Part shown: in pieces, positions 16,148-26,017 of the stretch
Position numbering within the stretch: position 1 is the first letter of the stretch
Layout of the letters: every line of letters starts with the position of its first letter
Translations under genes and position numbers: made by a program
The notes under the pieces: model-generated
The model's database searches: none
Told to the model about the DNA's origin: nothing
The model's input: only the letters and a program-made list of their open reading frames with translations
Assembly (NCBI GenBank): GCA_037718865.1
Contig: JBBJMP010000011.1
Coordinates: 122,675-186,674, forward strand
DNA: 64,000 nt
Direction: 5' to 3'
DNA from: JADCRZ01 sp037718865
GTDB lineage: Bacteria; Bacteroidota; Bacteroidia; Chitinophagales; Chitinophagaceae

Positions 16148-18577
16148 ATGTTCAGAAATTACTTCAAAATCGCCCTTCGCAACCTGCTCAAGTATAGCTT
16201 TATCTCCTCTATAAACCTGTTCGGGTTAACCGTCGGACTGACCTGCTGCCTGCTCATTTTTACGTATATCTTACATGAGCTCAGCTTTGACAAACATCAT
16301 CAAAAGGCAGACCGGATCTACAGGGTAACCAGGAGCTGGAGCGGCCCTACCGGAGATGTATCACTGCACCTGGGAACCATCGCTCCTGCATTTGGACCTT
16401 ACCTGACAAATGATTTTTCGGAAATAGAAAAAATGACCCGGTTGCTCCAATCGGGAAATGTTACCTTAAGATATGAGGATAAATTGTTCATAGAAGAAAA
16501 CGGTTATTTCGCCGATGAGCACCTGTTTGACGTATTTGATGTGCAGGCAATAAAAGGGAATGTTCACAAAGCGTTAAACGATCCCTTTTCGGTAATGCTC
16601 ACGCGCGAATTAGCCACGAAGTATTTTGGTAACGATGATCCCATCAATAAGGTTATTCGCTTCGATAACCAGTTCGATTGTAAGGTCACGGGAGTATATG
16701 CATCATTCCCGGCAAATGCACATATGCATCCCAACCTGCTCATCTCGTTCAATACGTTAAAAGATACTGCCGTTTATGGTGAAAAAAGACTGCGCACCAG
16801 TTTCAGCAACAACTCGTTCTTTACATACCTGCTCTTTCCTGCAGGTTACAACGTGAAGAACATCGAATCACAGTTCCCAAACTTTATAGATAAGGTGATG
16901 CCTGCATCACCGGAGTCAAAATCCAAACCTTCGCAAAATACCCGGCTTGAACTGCAAAAACTAACGGATATACACCTGCGCTCCCACCTGGATTATGAAG
17001 CGGAGGAAAATGGAGATATAAGGCGGGTGTATATATTTTCAGCAATAGCATTATTTATTCTGCTGATAGCCTGTATCAACTATATGAACCTGTCTACCGC
17101 ACGCTCTGCCCTGAGGGCCAGGGAGATCGGCGTACGAAAAGTGGTAGGCGCCCAAAAGAAAGAATTGATTGCCCAATTTTTGAGCGAATCGGTCCTGCTT
17201 TCGTGGATCGCGATCATCATTGCTCTTGTCTTCACCTGGATCTCCCTTCCCTGGTTAAATATATTATCAGGACAGGTTTTGTCGCCACGGTTACTGATGC
17301 GGTGGCCAATAATCCTGACCTTAGGCCTGGTTCCTTTTGTCGTAGGCATATTATCCGGCTTGTATCCCGCTCTTTTTATGTCTTCCTTTCAGCCGGTAAA
17401 AGTGTTGAAGGGTTTATTCAAAACGGGCGGAAGTAATATCTCTTTCAGAAAGGTGTTGGTGGTTGTGCAGTTCTCTATTTCCATAATCCTGATAGTAAGC
17501 ACCGTTATCGTTTTTCAGCAATTAAAATATATGCAGCAAAAATCCCTGGGATTTAACAAGGATCACATAATTACCTTACCTTATATTACAGCCCTTTCTC
17601 AAACCTATGACGCATTTAGAACGCAATTACTGGAAGATCCTGCGATCAGGGACGCGGGACGTTCCTCACGCATTCCTTCCACGCGGCTTTTGGATGCGCA
17701 GGACTCCTATACCCTGGTAGGGGATTCGATGTTGCCTGCAAACCTTGACATCAAATACGTAAGCGCCGATTACAACTTTGTAACTGCCTATGGTGTGAGA
17801 ATAGTAGCAGGCAGGAACTTCTCCAGGGATTTCGCAACAGATACGGCCGGTTTTATTTTGAATGAAGCCGCAGTAAAAGTGATTGGCTGGAAATCACCTG
17901 ATGAAGCCGTGGGCAAGCCTTTCCGGTATGGAATCACTTCGGGCCGGGTGATCGGAATTATGGGCGATTTTCATTTTGAATCGATGCATGATAAAATTGC
18001 ACCGCTGGTCCTGGTACTACCTCCTCCATTAAGTTCTTCTTATGCACGGATTTCCGTTAAAGCGGCTGGATCGAATCTTTCCGGAGCACTAAACCATATT
18101 GAGAAAACGTGGAAAAGCTTTTTACCCGATATTCCCTTCACATACAATTTCCTGGATGAGAACTATGCACGCCTATACAAATCCGAACAAAGACAGGGCA
18201 CCCTGTTTACCATTTTTGCATTCATTGCCATTTTTATTGCCTCTCTCGGATTGTTCGGCTTATCTGCTTTTGCAATAAGCCAACGTTTAAAGGAGATCGG
18301 CATCCGCAAATGTCTTGGTGCGGGAACGGGCACTATAGTTGGCCTGTTATCAAAAGATTTTTTAAAACTTGTCGTCATTGCTGCATTGATCGCATTTCCG
18401 GTGGCCTGGTATGCCATGTACACCTGGTTGGCAGATTTTGCTTACAGGATCAATATACCCTGGTGGGCTTTTATTATGGCGGGTTTAATTGCTGCGGGGA
18501 TCGCTTTTGCTACAACCAGTTTGATCGCCATGAAAGCAGCGGTATCGAACCCGGTAAAGAATCTCAGAACGGAATAG
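16148..18577 (+). CDS. MacB/FtsX-type ABC permease, copy 1 of 5
   Basis: The 809-residue protein has one membrane segment at about 20-40 (SSINLFGLTVGLTCCLLIFTY), a large periplasmic MacB_PCD domain, three FtsX membrane segments (around AIALFILLIACINYMNL), a second periplasmic domain and three more FtsX segments before the tail ending NPVKNLRTE. This is the duplicated FtsX layout common in Bacteroidota. The REIGVRKVVGA and KEIGIRKCLGA segments after each FtsX half are the coupling helices that contact the ATPase. The substrate is unknown; such systems export peptides, lipids or antibiotics. Confidence 0.9.
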   Translation: MFRNYFKIALRNLLKYSFISSINLFGLTVGLTCCLLIFTYILHELSFDKHHQKADRIYRVTRSWSGPTGDVSLHLGTIAPAFGPYLTNDFSEIEKMTRLLQSGNVTLRYEDKLFIEENGYFADEHLFDVFDVQAIKGNVHKALNDPFSVMLTRELATKYFGNDDPINKVIRFDNQFDCKVTGVYASFPANAHMHPNLLISFNTLKDTAVYGEKRLRTSFSNNSFFTYLLFPAGYNVKNIESQFPNFIDKVMPASPESKSKPSQNTRLELQKLTDIHLRSHLDYEAEENGDIRRVYIFSAIALFILLIACINYMNLSTARSALRAREIGVRKVVGAQKKELIAQFLSESVLLSWIAIIIALVFTWISLPWLNILSGQVLSPRLLMRWPIILTLGLVPFVVGILSGLYPALFMSSFQPVKVLKGLFKTGGSNISFRKVLVVVQFSISIILIVSTVIVFQQLKYMQQKSLGFNKDHIITLPYITALSQTYDAFRTQLLEDPAIRDAGRSSRIPSTRLLDAQDSYTLVGDSMLPANLDIKYVSADYNFVTAYGVRIVAGRNFSRDFATDTAGFILNEAAVKVIGWKSPDEAVGKPFRYGITSGRVIGIMGDFHFESMHDKIAPLVLVLPPPLSSSYARISVKAAGSNLSGALNHIEKTWKSFLPDIPFTYNFLDENYARLYKSEQRQGTLFTIFAFIAIFIASLGLFGLSAFAISQRLKEIGIRKCLGAGTGTIVGLLSKDFLKLVVIAALIAFPVAWYAMYTWLADFAYRINIPWWAFIMAGLIAAGIAFATTSLIAMKAAVSNPVKNLRTE

Positions 18578-18581
18578 AGAA

Positions 18582-18665
18582 GTTCGGAGTTCAAGGTTCA
18601 AAGTTCAAAGTTGAACTCCAAACCTCAAACTCCGAACTCCGAACCTTGAACCTTGAACTTTCTCT
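18582..18665. repeat. Imperfect long palindrome of GTTCAAGG/GTTCGGAG words
   Basis: The whole spacer between permeases 1 and 2 consists of AGTTCGGAGTT, AAGGTTCAAAGTT and their reverse complements, giving a long imperfect inverted repeat of about 80 bp. It would fold into a strong hairpin in the operon mRNA. It resembles palindromic intergenic repeats rather than a terminator, since it ends directly at the start of the next gene. Confidence 0.6.
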
Positions 18666-18667
18666 CT

Positions 18668-21058
18668 ATGTTTAGAAACTATTTAAAAATTGCCGTTCGT
18701 AACCTTTTCCGGCATAAGACATTCTCATTTATCAACGTCTTCGGACTGGCTTTAAGCATGTCTGTTTGCCTGATCGCGTTGTCACGCCTGAAAGATGACT
18801 TCAGCTGGGACAAATTTCATCCCTTTCCGGAAAGGACATTCCGGATCATCACAGAAGCCCGTAATAAGGATGGACAATCGTTCCGGCTTGCTTCTACTCC
18901 CCTTCCACTGGCTACAAAATTGATCAGCGAATACACCCTGTTTGAAAAAGTGGTGCGGCTCTACCCTGCACAGAAACAAAAAACTATAAACAACAAAAAA
19001 GAATTGTTTATAACCCCGGCTTTTACGGAGCCCGGATTTTTCGACCTCTTTGGATTCAAGCTTGAATCAGGTGATCCCCGCACGGCACTGGAGGCTCCGA
19101 ATAGCATCATACTGACAAAAAAAACGGCGGTGAAATTTTTCGGATCTGCCAATCCGCTTGGGCAGAACATGGCCTTTGAACGCCTCGGCAATTTTGTGGT
19201 GACCGGCGTTCTGGAACAATCAACACATAAATCACACATTGATTTTGAAGCGTACGCATCAATGCGTTCGGTCCCCTTACTTGAGAAGTCGGGTATTCTT
19301 AACCGTAATAGCGACAACTGGTCTGATCCTACAGCTGGTTATACCTATGTATTATTAAAAGAGGGTAACAGTAGAAAACAACTGGCTCTTGCACTGGAAA
19401 AGATAAAAGCCGATTTGTTCCGGCAGTTTAATATTACAGCCAAAGGATCATTTTCTTTCGATATTCAACCGCTGAAAAACATAACACCCGGTGAAGAACT
19501 ACAATTTTCAATCGGCAGGGGCACCACATGGGGTAAAGTGCTGGGGCCGCTCGCCATCGTTTTTGTCATCCTGCTCTCCGCCTGTTTTAATTATACAAAC
19601 CTTAGCATTGCACGATCGCTTAACCGTGCAAAAGAAGTAGGTATACGTAAGGTTTCCGGGGCATTCCGGTTCCAGGTATTTACACAGTTCATCATCGAGT
19701 CGCTGTTGATTTCCTTTCTATCATTAGCCTTTGCCTGCCTGTCAATGAAACTCATCACGGAGCTAACACCGTTTGGAAACGAATTTGTGCCCGAAGGCCT
19801 TCTTGTAGACGGCAGCCTATTGATAATATTCTTTTTATTTAGCGTGTTCACTGGTTTGCTGGCAGGTTTTTTGCCAGCCTGGGCGTTATCATCTTTTAAA
19901 CCGGCGGATGTATTAAAAAATCTTTCCAATATACCGTTACTAGGTGGAAGCAATCTGCGCAAAACACTTATCGTTTCCCAGTTTAGCCTGTCTCTGATCA
20001 CTATTGTATTCACCCTCATCTTCTCCCGGCAGTTCAGTTTTATGTCGGAGGCCGATCATGGATTTAACCGCAAGAACATCCTCAACGTTCCGCTGCAGGA
20101 CGCAGACTATAGCCGGTTAACAAATGATATTTCCCGGTTAAGCGGAGTGGATCGAGTAGCAGCTACCTCCGACAACCTGGGCAGATCTTCGTCAGGTGCA
20201 ATGACGTTAAAGATAAGTCCTGATGAAACACCGGTGCGGATGGAATATTATAATATTGACCATAATTTCATTCCGGTCATGGAACTCAAATTATTGGCCG
20301 GAGAACTTTTTTCTCAGGTGCCCGCCGACGGTAAAGAGAACCAGGTCATACTCAATGAGAAGGCGATTTATGCATTAAGATACAGATCGCCGGAAGAAGC
20401 CATCGGCAAATTCGTCTGGTTAGATGATACAACAAGTGTTGCCATTAAGGGAGTGGTAAAAGATTTTCATTTCAGGGGTTTTGAATCACCCATTTCTCCA
20501 CTGGCGTTTAGAAACCGGGTACAGGCGTTTACCATACTTAGTATTAAATCGTCCACCACGCAAACCGGGCCTCTTATTCAATCGATCAAAGCGATCTGGC
20601 AAAAAAATTCCACCCAACCATTCGTTCACCGGTGGTTTGAGGAGGAATTCCAGGAGTGGCGCTCGGCATCGGACATGGTATCTACGCTGGGTTTCCTGGC
20701 CTTCATAACGGTTACCATCGCCTGCCTTGGCTTGCTGGGCATGGTGATCTATACAACGGAGAACCGGAGAAAAGAAATCGGGATCAGGAAGGTTATGGGG
20801 GCAAGCGTTCCGGCTATTATCGCCTTAATCTCCAGGCATTTTCTGAAATTGGTTTTTATCGCGGGATGTATAGCCCTGCCGTTGGGTTATCTGGCAGGCT
20901 TCCTGTTTCTGCAGATCTTTGTCATCAGGGTAAGCATCAGTGCGCAAATGCTGGTATTAAGTTTCCTGGGAATGCTGCTTATTTCAGTACTGACCATCAG
21001 CGCGCAAATTTACAAGGTAGCAACGGCCAACCCGGTTAAGAGTTTAAGAACCGAGTGA
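18668..21058 (+). CDS. MacB/FtsX-type ABC permease, copy 2 of 5
   Basis: The 796-residue product has the same layout as copy 1: N-terminal segment (INVFGLALSMSVCLIAL), periplasmic domain, FtsX block near LAIVFVILLSACFNYTNL, a second periplasmic domain, a final FtsX block and the tail NPVKSLRTE. The coupling helices read KEVGIRKVSGA and KEIGIRKVMGA. The ATG at 18668 (MFRNYLKIAVRNLF) is preferred over an upstream TTG because it aligns with the starts of the other copies. It is the most divergent of the five in its first periplasmic domain, so paralogues may differ in substrate. Confidence 0.9.
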   Translation: MFRNYLKIAVRNLFRHKTFSFINVFGLALSMSVCLIALSRLKDDFSWDKFHPFPERTFRIITEARNKDGQSFRLASTPLPLATKLISEYTLFEKVVRLYPAQKQKTINNKKELFITPAFTEPGFFDLFGFKLESGDPRTALEAPNSIILTKKTAVKFFGSANPLGQNMAFERLGNFVVTGVLEQSTHKSHIDFEAYASMRSVPLLEKSGILNRNSDNWSDPTAGYTYVLLKEGNSRKQLALALEKIKADLFRQFNITAKGSFSFDIQPLKNITPGEELQFSIGRGTTWGKVLGPLAIVFVILLSACFNYTNLSIARSLNRAKEVGIRKVSGAFRFQVFTQFIIESLLISFLSLAFACLSMKLITELTPFGNEFVPEGLLVDGSLLIIFFLFSVFTGLLAGFLPAWALSSFKPADVLKNLSNIPLLGGSNLRKTLIVSQFSLSLITIVFTLIFSRQFSFMSEADHGFNRKNILNVPLQDADYSRLTNDISRLSGVDRVAATSDNLGRSSSGAMTLKISPDETPVRMEYYNIDHNFIPVMELKLLAGELFSQVPADGKENQVILNEKAIYALRYRSPEEAIGKFVWLDDTTSVAIKGVVKDFHFRGFESPISPLAFRNRVQAFTILSIKSSTTQTGPLIQSIKAIWQKNSTQPFVHRWFEEEFQEWRSASDMVSTLGFLAFITVTIACLGLLGMVIYTTENRRKEIGIRKVMGASVPAIIALISRHFLKLVFIAGCIALPLGYLAGFLFLQIFVIRVSISAQMLVLSFLGMLLISVLTISAQIYKVATANPVKSLRTE

Positions 21059-21091
21059 GTGCTATAATCTTTAAATCAGCCAATCAGCGTT

Positions 21092-23500
21092 ATGATAAAA
21101 AATTATTTTAAAATCGCGTTAAGAAAACTGGGACGTAACAAAACGTATGCAGCTATAAATATTACGGGCCTGGCAGTTGGCATCGCTGTCTGCCTGGTCA
21201 TTTTTCTTGTGATTCAGTACGAGTTGAGTTTTGATAATTTTCATCCGGAGAAAGAACGGATCTTTCGCGTGGTGACTGAAATAAAAAGACCCGAAGGAAA
21301 CGATTATACGATGGGTGTTCCTTATGCCCTGCCCCAGGCCTTGAGGATCGATTTCCCCCAGTTGAAAAATGTGACAGCGATTCAGGACCGGCGTAATAGC
21401 CAGATCACCATAATAAATGCGAGCGGTGAACCTGGTAAGAAGTTCCGGGAAGAAAGAACGGTATTTTATGCTGAACCTACCTTGTTTAACATATTTTATT
21501 TTAAATGGCTGGCAGGAAATCCAAAAAAAAGCCTGTCAGAACCAAACACTGCCGTGCTTACCAGGAACATGGCTGAGAAGTATTTTGGTGATTGGAGAAC
21601 CGCGATAGGCAAAACCTTTAAGCTGGATAACCGGCTGCTGATCAGGGTCAGCGGTATCCTGGAAAATCCGCCTTCAAATACCGACCTCCCACTTAAAGTG
21701 GTAATCTCGTATAAGACCCTGATGAACCGGGTAGACATGAATGACTGGTTGAGCATAACCGGTAGTCATAATTGTTTCATGCTGCTACCGCCCGGCCTGA
21801 CAGCTTCCCGGTTCAACACCTTACTACTGGCATTTGGAAAAAAGCATAAACCAGCCGACAGGTTGTTCGAAACGCATGTATTGCAATCGCTTGGTGATCT
21901 TCATTTTGATACGCGCTATGAAAATTTTCCCAGGCGCACGGTGAGCCGGCAACTGATTAATGCGTTGGCATTGATTGCCGTCTTTATTTTAATCATCGCC
22001 TGTGTAAATTTTATTAACCTCGCAACAGCACAGGCGTTCAACCGGTCGAAGGAAGTAGGTGTCAAAAAAGTGCTGGGCAGCAGCCGCAACCAACTTGCTT
22101 TGCAATTTCTTGGCGAAACAGCTATCATTACTGTGTTTGCCGTTATTGTTGCCGCTATCATCGCCATAACAACGCTGGCTTATGTTAACCGATTGCTAAC
22201 CCTTCCTTTGCGGTTTAACATTACTGAAAATCCGGCTATCCTTTTATTTTTACTGGTTATCAGTCTTGTCGTAACCGTATTGGCCGGCCTCTATCCTTCT
22301 CTCATCCTATCTGGTTTTGACCCCATAACGGCTTTAAAGAATAAAGTACGTGCAACTTCAAAAGCAGGCCTTTCGTTACGGAGGAGCCTGGTTGTATTAC
22401 AGTTTTCCATAGCACAAGTCCTGATTATCGGCATGTTCGTAATATTGGGCCAGCTGAGTTATTTCCGGAATGCATCGCTGGGTTTTGATAAGCAAGCCAT
22501 CGTTAATATTCCTGTTCCGTCTGACAGCATAAGCCGGACAAAAATCGATTTTTTACGGAACCAGTTACTGAAGCTTGCCGGTATTAGTCATGTCAGTTTC
22601 AGTTTCAGCTCACCTGCCAACATTGCAAACTGGTACAGCAACTTTACCTACGACAGGGCCATAAATGAGCCGGACCTTGCCGCAAACTTAAAATGGGCGG
22701 ATGCTGATTTCTTCAAAACATATAACCTGCAGTTTATCTCAGGGCGGCCCTTCGTTAACAGTGACAGCCTCCGTGAATTTGTGGTCAATGAAACTTTTGT
22801 AAGTAAACTGGGGATTAAGGATCCCAGGGATGTGATCGGCAAGGAGATCAACTTCTGGGATGGAGACAAGGTGGCTCCGATCGTCGGTGTTGTAAAGGAC
22901 TTCCATAACCAGTCACTTCGCCAGGGAATCGATCCTGTGGTTATAGGAAGTTTTAAAGAAACCTATCAAACCGTCGGAATAAAATTACAGGCCGGCGATA
23001 TCCGTAAAACCCTGGCTTCAATTGAACAGCAGTGGAATGCCGCATTTCCGGATAATATCTATGAATATGAGTTTCTTGATGAAAGGGTCGCAGCATTTTA
23101 CCAACAGGAAAACCAGCTTGCGCAGCTCTATAAAATATTCGCTGCCATTGCCATATTTATTTCCTGCCTCGGACTGTATGGACTGGTCTCTTTTATGGCT
23201 GTTCAGCGCACCAGGGAAGTAGGCATCAGGAAAGTTTTGGGTGCCTCGGTCGCAAGCATCGTCTATCTTTTTTCCAGGGAGTTTTCCGTTTTGATCATTA
23301 TTGCTTTTACTATCGCAACTCCGGTAGCCTATTACCTTATGCATCAGTGGCTGCAGGATTTTACATTCCGTATTGAACTTGGATCAGGGGTTTTCCTGAT
23401 CACCATTATAGTATCGCTGGTGATTTCGTGGATCACTGTTGGTTACAAAGCCATTGGTGCAGCTGTTGCAAATCCGGTTAAAAGCCTGAGGACGGAATGA
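21092..23500 (+). CDS. MacB/FtsX-type ABC permease, copy 3 of 5
   Basis: The 802-residue protein begins MIKNYFKIALRKLGRNKTY with a membrane segment at ITGLAVGIAVCLVIFLVI. The two FtsX blocks lie near LALIAVFILIIACVNFINL and FAAIAIFISCLGLYGL, and the coupling helices read KEVGVKKVLGS and REVGIRKVLGA. It ends NPVKSLRTE like its neighbours. It starts 33 bp after copy 2 and belongs to the same transcript. Pairing with one of the two operon ATPases is likely, but which one cannot be read from sequence. Confidence 0.9.
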   Translation: MIKNYFKIALRKLGRNKTYAAINITGLAVGIAVCLVIFLVIQYELSFDNFHPEKERIFRVVTEIKRPEGNDYTMGVPYALPQALRIDFPQLKNVTAIQDRRNSQITIINASGEPGKKFREERTVFYAEPTLFNIFYFKWLAGNPKKSLSEPNTAVLTRNMAEKYFGDWRTAIGKTFKLDNRLLIRVSGILENPPSNTDLPLKVVISYKTLMNRVDMNDWLSITGSHNCFMLLPPGLTASRFNTLLLAFGKKHKPADRLFETHVLQSLGDLHFDTRYENFPRRTVSRQLINALALIAVFILIIACVNFINLATAQAFNRSKEVGVKKVLGSSRNQLALQFLGETAIITVFAVIVAAIIAITTLAYVNRLLTLPLRFNITENPAILLFLLVISLVVTVLAGLYPSLILSGFDPITALKNKVRATSKAGLSLRRSLVVLQFSIAQVLIIGMFVILGQLSYFRNASLGFDKQAIVNIPVPSDSISRTKIDFLRNQLLKLAGISHVSFSFSSPANIANWYSNFTYDRAINEPDLAANLKWADADFFKTYNLQFISGRPFVNSDSLREFVVNETFVSKLGIKDPRDVIGKEINFWDGDKVAPIVGVVKDFHNQSLRQGIDPVVIGSFKETYQTVGIKLQAGDIRKTLASIEQQWNAAFPDNIYEYEFLDERVAAFYQQENQLAQLYKIFAAIAIFISCLGLYGLVSFMAVQRTREVGIRKVLGASVASIVYLFSREFSVLIIIAFTIATPVAYYLMHQWLQDFTFRIELGSGVFLITIIVSLVISWITVGYKAIGAAVANPVKSLRTE

Positions 23501-23525
23501 GCCATGAAGTTTAAAGTTTAAAGAT

Positions 23526-25949
23526 ATGCTAAAAAATTATTTAAAGGTAGCTTTCAGAAACCTCTGGAAGAACAAATTTTTCTCAGCGATCAACATGCTC
23601 GGGCTGGCTATTGGAATCAGTACCTGTCTGCTCATCACTCTTTTTGTATTGGATGAATTAAGCTTTGACCACTACAATGAAAATGCCGGCCGCATTTACC
23701 GCGTGAATACCGATTTAAAATTCGGTGGTGCGGAACAAAAGTTTGCGGTGGCTTCTGCACCCCTGGGTTTTACTATGGTTAACGAATCCCCGGAAATAGA
23801 AAACGCCGTACGCTTTCGGTCTTACGGTTCTTCCGTAATCCGGAAAGGCGATCAGAACATTAAGGAAGACCGCATCATCTATGCAGACTCAACGCTGTTT
23901 GATGTATTCACATTGCCCATCGTCAGTGGTCATTCAAAAAAGGCATTAACCGAACCGAATACGCTGGTTATATCTGAACGTATTGCCAGGAAATATTTTA
24001 ACAGGACCAACGTTGCGGGAGAAATACTGCTGTTCGATAACAAGACAAATTACAAGATCACGGCAGTGATCAGGAATATACCACCTGCCTCTCATTTTAA
24101 CTTCGACATATTTGTTTCACTCTCAGGTTTAGCAGAAAGCCGGGATGACAACTGGCTCAGTTTTAATTTCAATACGTATCTGTTGTTAAGGAAAAATGTT
24201 GATCCTGCTTTTGTTGAGTCCCGCTTTCAACAACTCATAAAAAAATACACCTGGCCAAAGGTGAAACAACTAATGAATATTACCCCGGAAGAGTTTCTGA
24301 AATCGGGCAATTATTTCAACCTTTCACTTATGCCCCTAACGGCCATACATCTGCATTCAGACCGTATTGCTGAGTTGGCGCCAAACGGTGATATAAAAAT
24401 GGTGTACATCTTTTCGGCGGTAGCCATTTTTATTCTGCTCATTGCCTGTGTCAACTTCATGAACCTTTCCACGGCGCGCTCAGCCAACCGGGCGAAGGAA
24501 GTAGGCATAAGAAAGGTCCTGGGCACTCCCCGTTACAAACTCATCTATCAGTTCTTAACTGAATCTGTACTGATGAGCCTATTCTCGTTCCTTATTGCCA
24601 TAGTTATTTGCACGTTAGCCTTGCCCTTTTTCAATGAACTTTCATATAAGGAACTCAGCTTATCCCCTGATCAACATCCTTTTCTGCTGGTCAAATTAAT
24701 TGCCTGCGCTATCGTGATCGGTTTGCTTGCGGGTAGCTATCCTGCCCTTTACCTGTCTGCTTTTGAACCCATCGTTGTATTAAAAGGGAAATTGAGTACG
24801 GGCTTCAAAAGCAGTGTATTCAGGAACAGCCTGGTGATTTTTCAGTTTTTCATCTCCACGCTGTTGATCATCGGAACGATAGTTATTTACCGGCAACTCA
24901 ATTATATACAGCATAAAAAACTTGGTTTTAGTAAAGAACAGGTGATCGTAGTCAAAGATAGTTATGTGCTGAAAGATCAGGTGGAGACATTTAAAAATGA
25001 AGTGCTCAAACAGCCAGCCCTCGTATCGGCAACAGTGTCAGGATATCTGCCTGTGCCGTCGGGCAGAAGTGACAGCCCCTTTTTTCCTGAAGGGGAAATC
25101 GACAATAATAAAGCGGTATCTATGCAATATTGGAGCATAGATCATGACTATATAAACACCATGGGAATGGAGATCGCCCAGGGAAGGGACTTTTCCAAAC
25201 AATTTCCTACCGATTCAGCCGGTGTAATTATCAACGAATCTGCTGCCGGGTTATTTAGTTACACGGCCCCTGTTGGCAAGAAGATAAGTGTGATCACTGA
25301 TGTGAATACCGGCAAAACAAAAAGCTACACTATCCTTAGCGTGGTAAAGAATTTTCATTTTGAATCACTGAGGCAAAACATCGGCGCCTTGTGCCTTGTT
25401 CTAGAGCCGTCGAACTATGCTGTTTCTTTTAGAGTAAAGGGTGGGGATATGCAGAAAACAGTCGGGGAAATCGAACGCTTATGGAAGAAGATAGCACCTG
25501 GAGAAATGTTCAATTATTCGTTTCTTAACGAAGACTTCAATGCAATGTATCGTAGCGAACAGCGAATGGGGTCCATAGCTATCTCCTTTGCCTTTCTGGC
25601 CATCTTTATTGCCTGCCTCGGATTATTCGGATTGGCAAACTATGCTGCCGAGCAGAGGACCCGGGAAATAGGCATCCGCAAAGTGCTGGGAGCAAGCGTG
25701 GCCAATATTTCCGCCATGCTTTCCAAAGATTTCCTGAAGCTGGTGGTCATCGCAACCATCATCACCTTTCCCATTGCCTGGTTTATCATGCATCAATGGC
25801 TGCAGGACTTTGCTTACCGCACCAACATAAGCTGGTGGATATTTACGATCGCCGGATTAATTGCCATAACGATTGCCTTGCTGACCATAAGCTTCCAGGC
25901 GGTTAAAGCGGCCTTATCTAACCCGGTAAAAAGTTTAAGGACCGAGTAG
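23526..25949 (+). CDS. MacB/FtsX-type ABC permease, copy 4 of 5
   Basis: The 807-residue protein starts MLKNYLKVAFRNLWKNKFF with a membrane segment at MLGLAIGISTCLLITLFVL. FtsX blocks are at VYIFSAVAIFILLIACVNF and FAFLAIFIACLGLFGLANY, with coupling helices KEVGIRKVLGT and REIGIRKVLGA and the tail NPVKSLRTE. The start lies 25 bp after the end of copy 3. It is close to a Bacteroidota consensus for this family, unlike copies 2 and 5, which have diverged more. Confidence 0.9.
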   Translation: MLKNYLKVAFRNLWKNKFFSAINMLGLAIGISTCLLITLFVLDELSFDHYNENAGRIYRVNTDLKFGGAEQKFAVASAPLGFTMVNESPEIENAVRFRSYGSSVIRKGDQNIKEDRIIYADSTLFDVFTLPIVSGHSKKALTEPNTLVISERIARKYFNRTNVAGEILLFDNKTNYKITAVIRNIPPASHFNFDIFVSLSGLAESRDDNWLSFNFNTYLLLRKNVDPAFVESRFQQLIKKYTWPKVKQLMNITPEEFLKSGNYFNLSLMPLTAIHLHSDRIAELAPNGDIKMVYIFSAVAIFILLIACVNFMNLSTARSANRAKEVGIRKVLGTPRYKLIYQFLTESVLMSLFSFLIAIVICTLALPFFNELSYKELSLSPDQHPFLLVKLIACAIVIGLLAGSYPALYLSAFEPIVVLKGKLSTGFKSSVFRNSLVIFQFFISTLLIIGTIVIYRQLNYIQHKKLGFSKEQVIVVKDSYVLKDQVETFKNEVLKQPALVSATVSGYLPVPSGRSDSPFFPEGEIDNNKAVSMQYWSIDHDYINTMGMEIAQGRDFSKQFPTDSAGVIINESAAGLFSYTAPVGKKISVITDVNTGKTKSYTILSVVKNFHFESLRQNIGALCLVLEPSNYAVSFRVKGGDMQKTVGEIERLWKKIAPGEMFNYSFLNEDFNAMYRSEQRMGSIAISFAFLAIFIACLGLFGLANYAAEQRTREIGIRKVLGASVANISAMLSKDFLKLVVIATIITFPIAWFIMHQWLQDFAYRTNISWWIFTIAGLIAITIALLTISFQAVKAALSNPVKSLRTE

Positions 25950-25962
25950 TACCGGATCAGCG

Positions 25963-25986
25963 CTGCAGATCTGCGAAATCTGCGGC
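25963..25986. repeat. Partial copy of the GCCGCAGATT intercistronic repeat
   Basis: AATCTGCGGC at 25977-25986 repeats the right arm of the hairpin at 16109-16118. The left part (GCAGATCTGC) is altered, so the stem is shorter. Confidence 0.45.
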
Positions 25987-26017
25987 AACAAACCAAGGTT
26001 GACTAAATGTAACAACG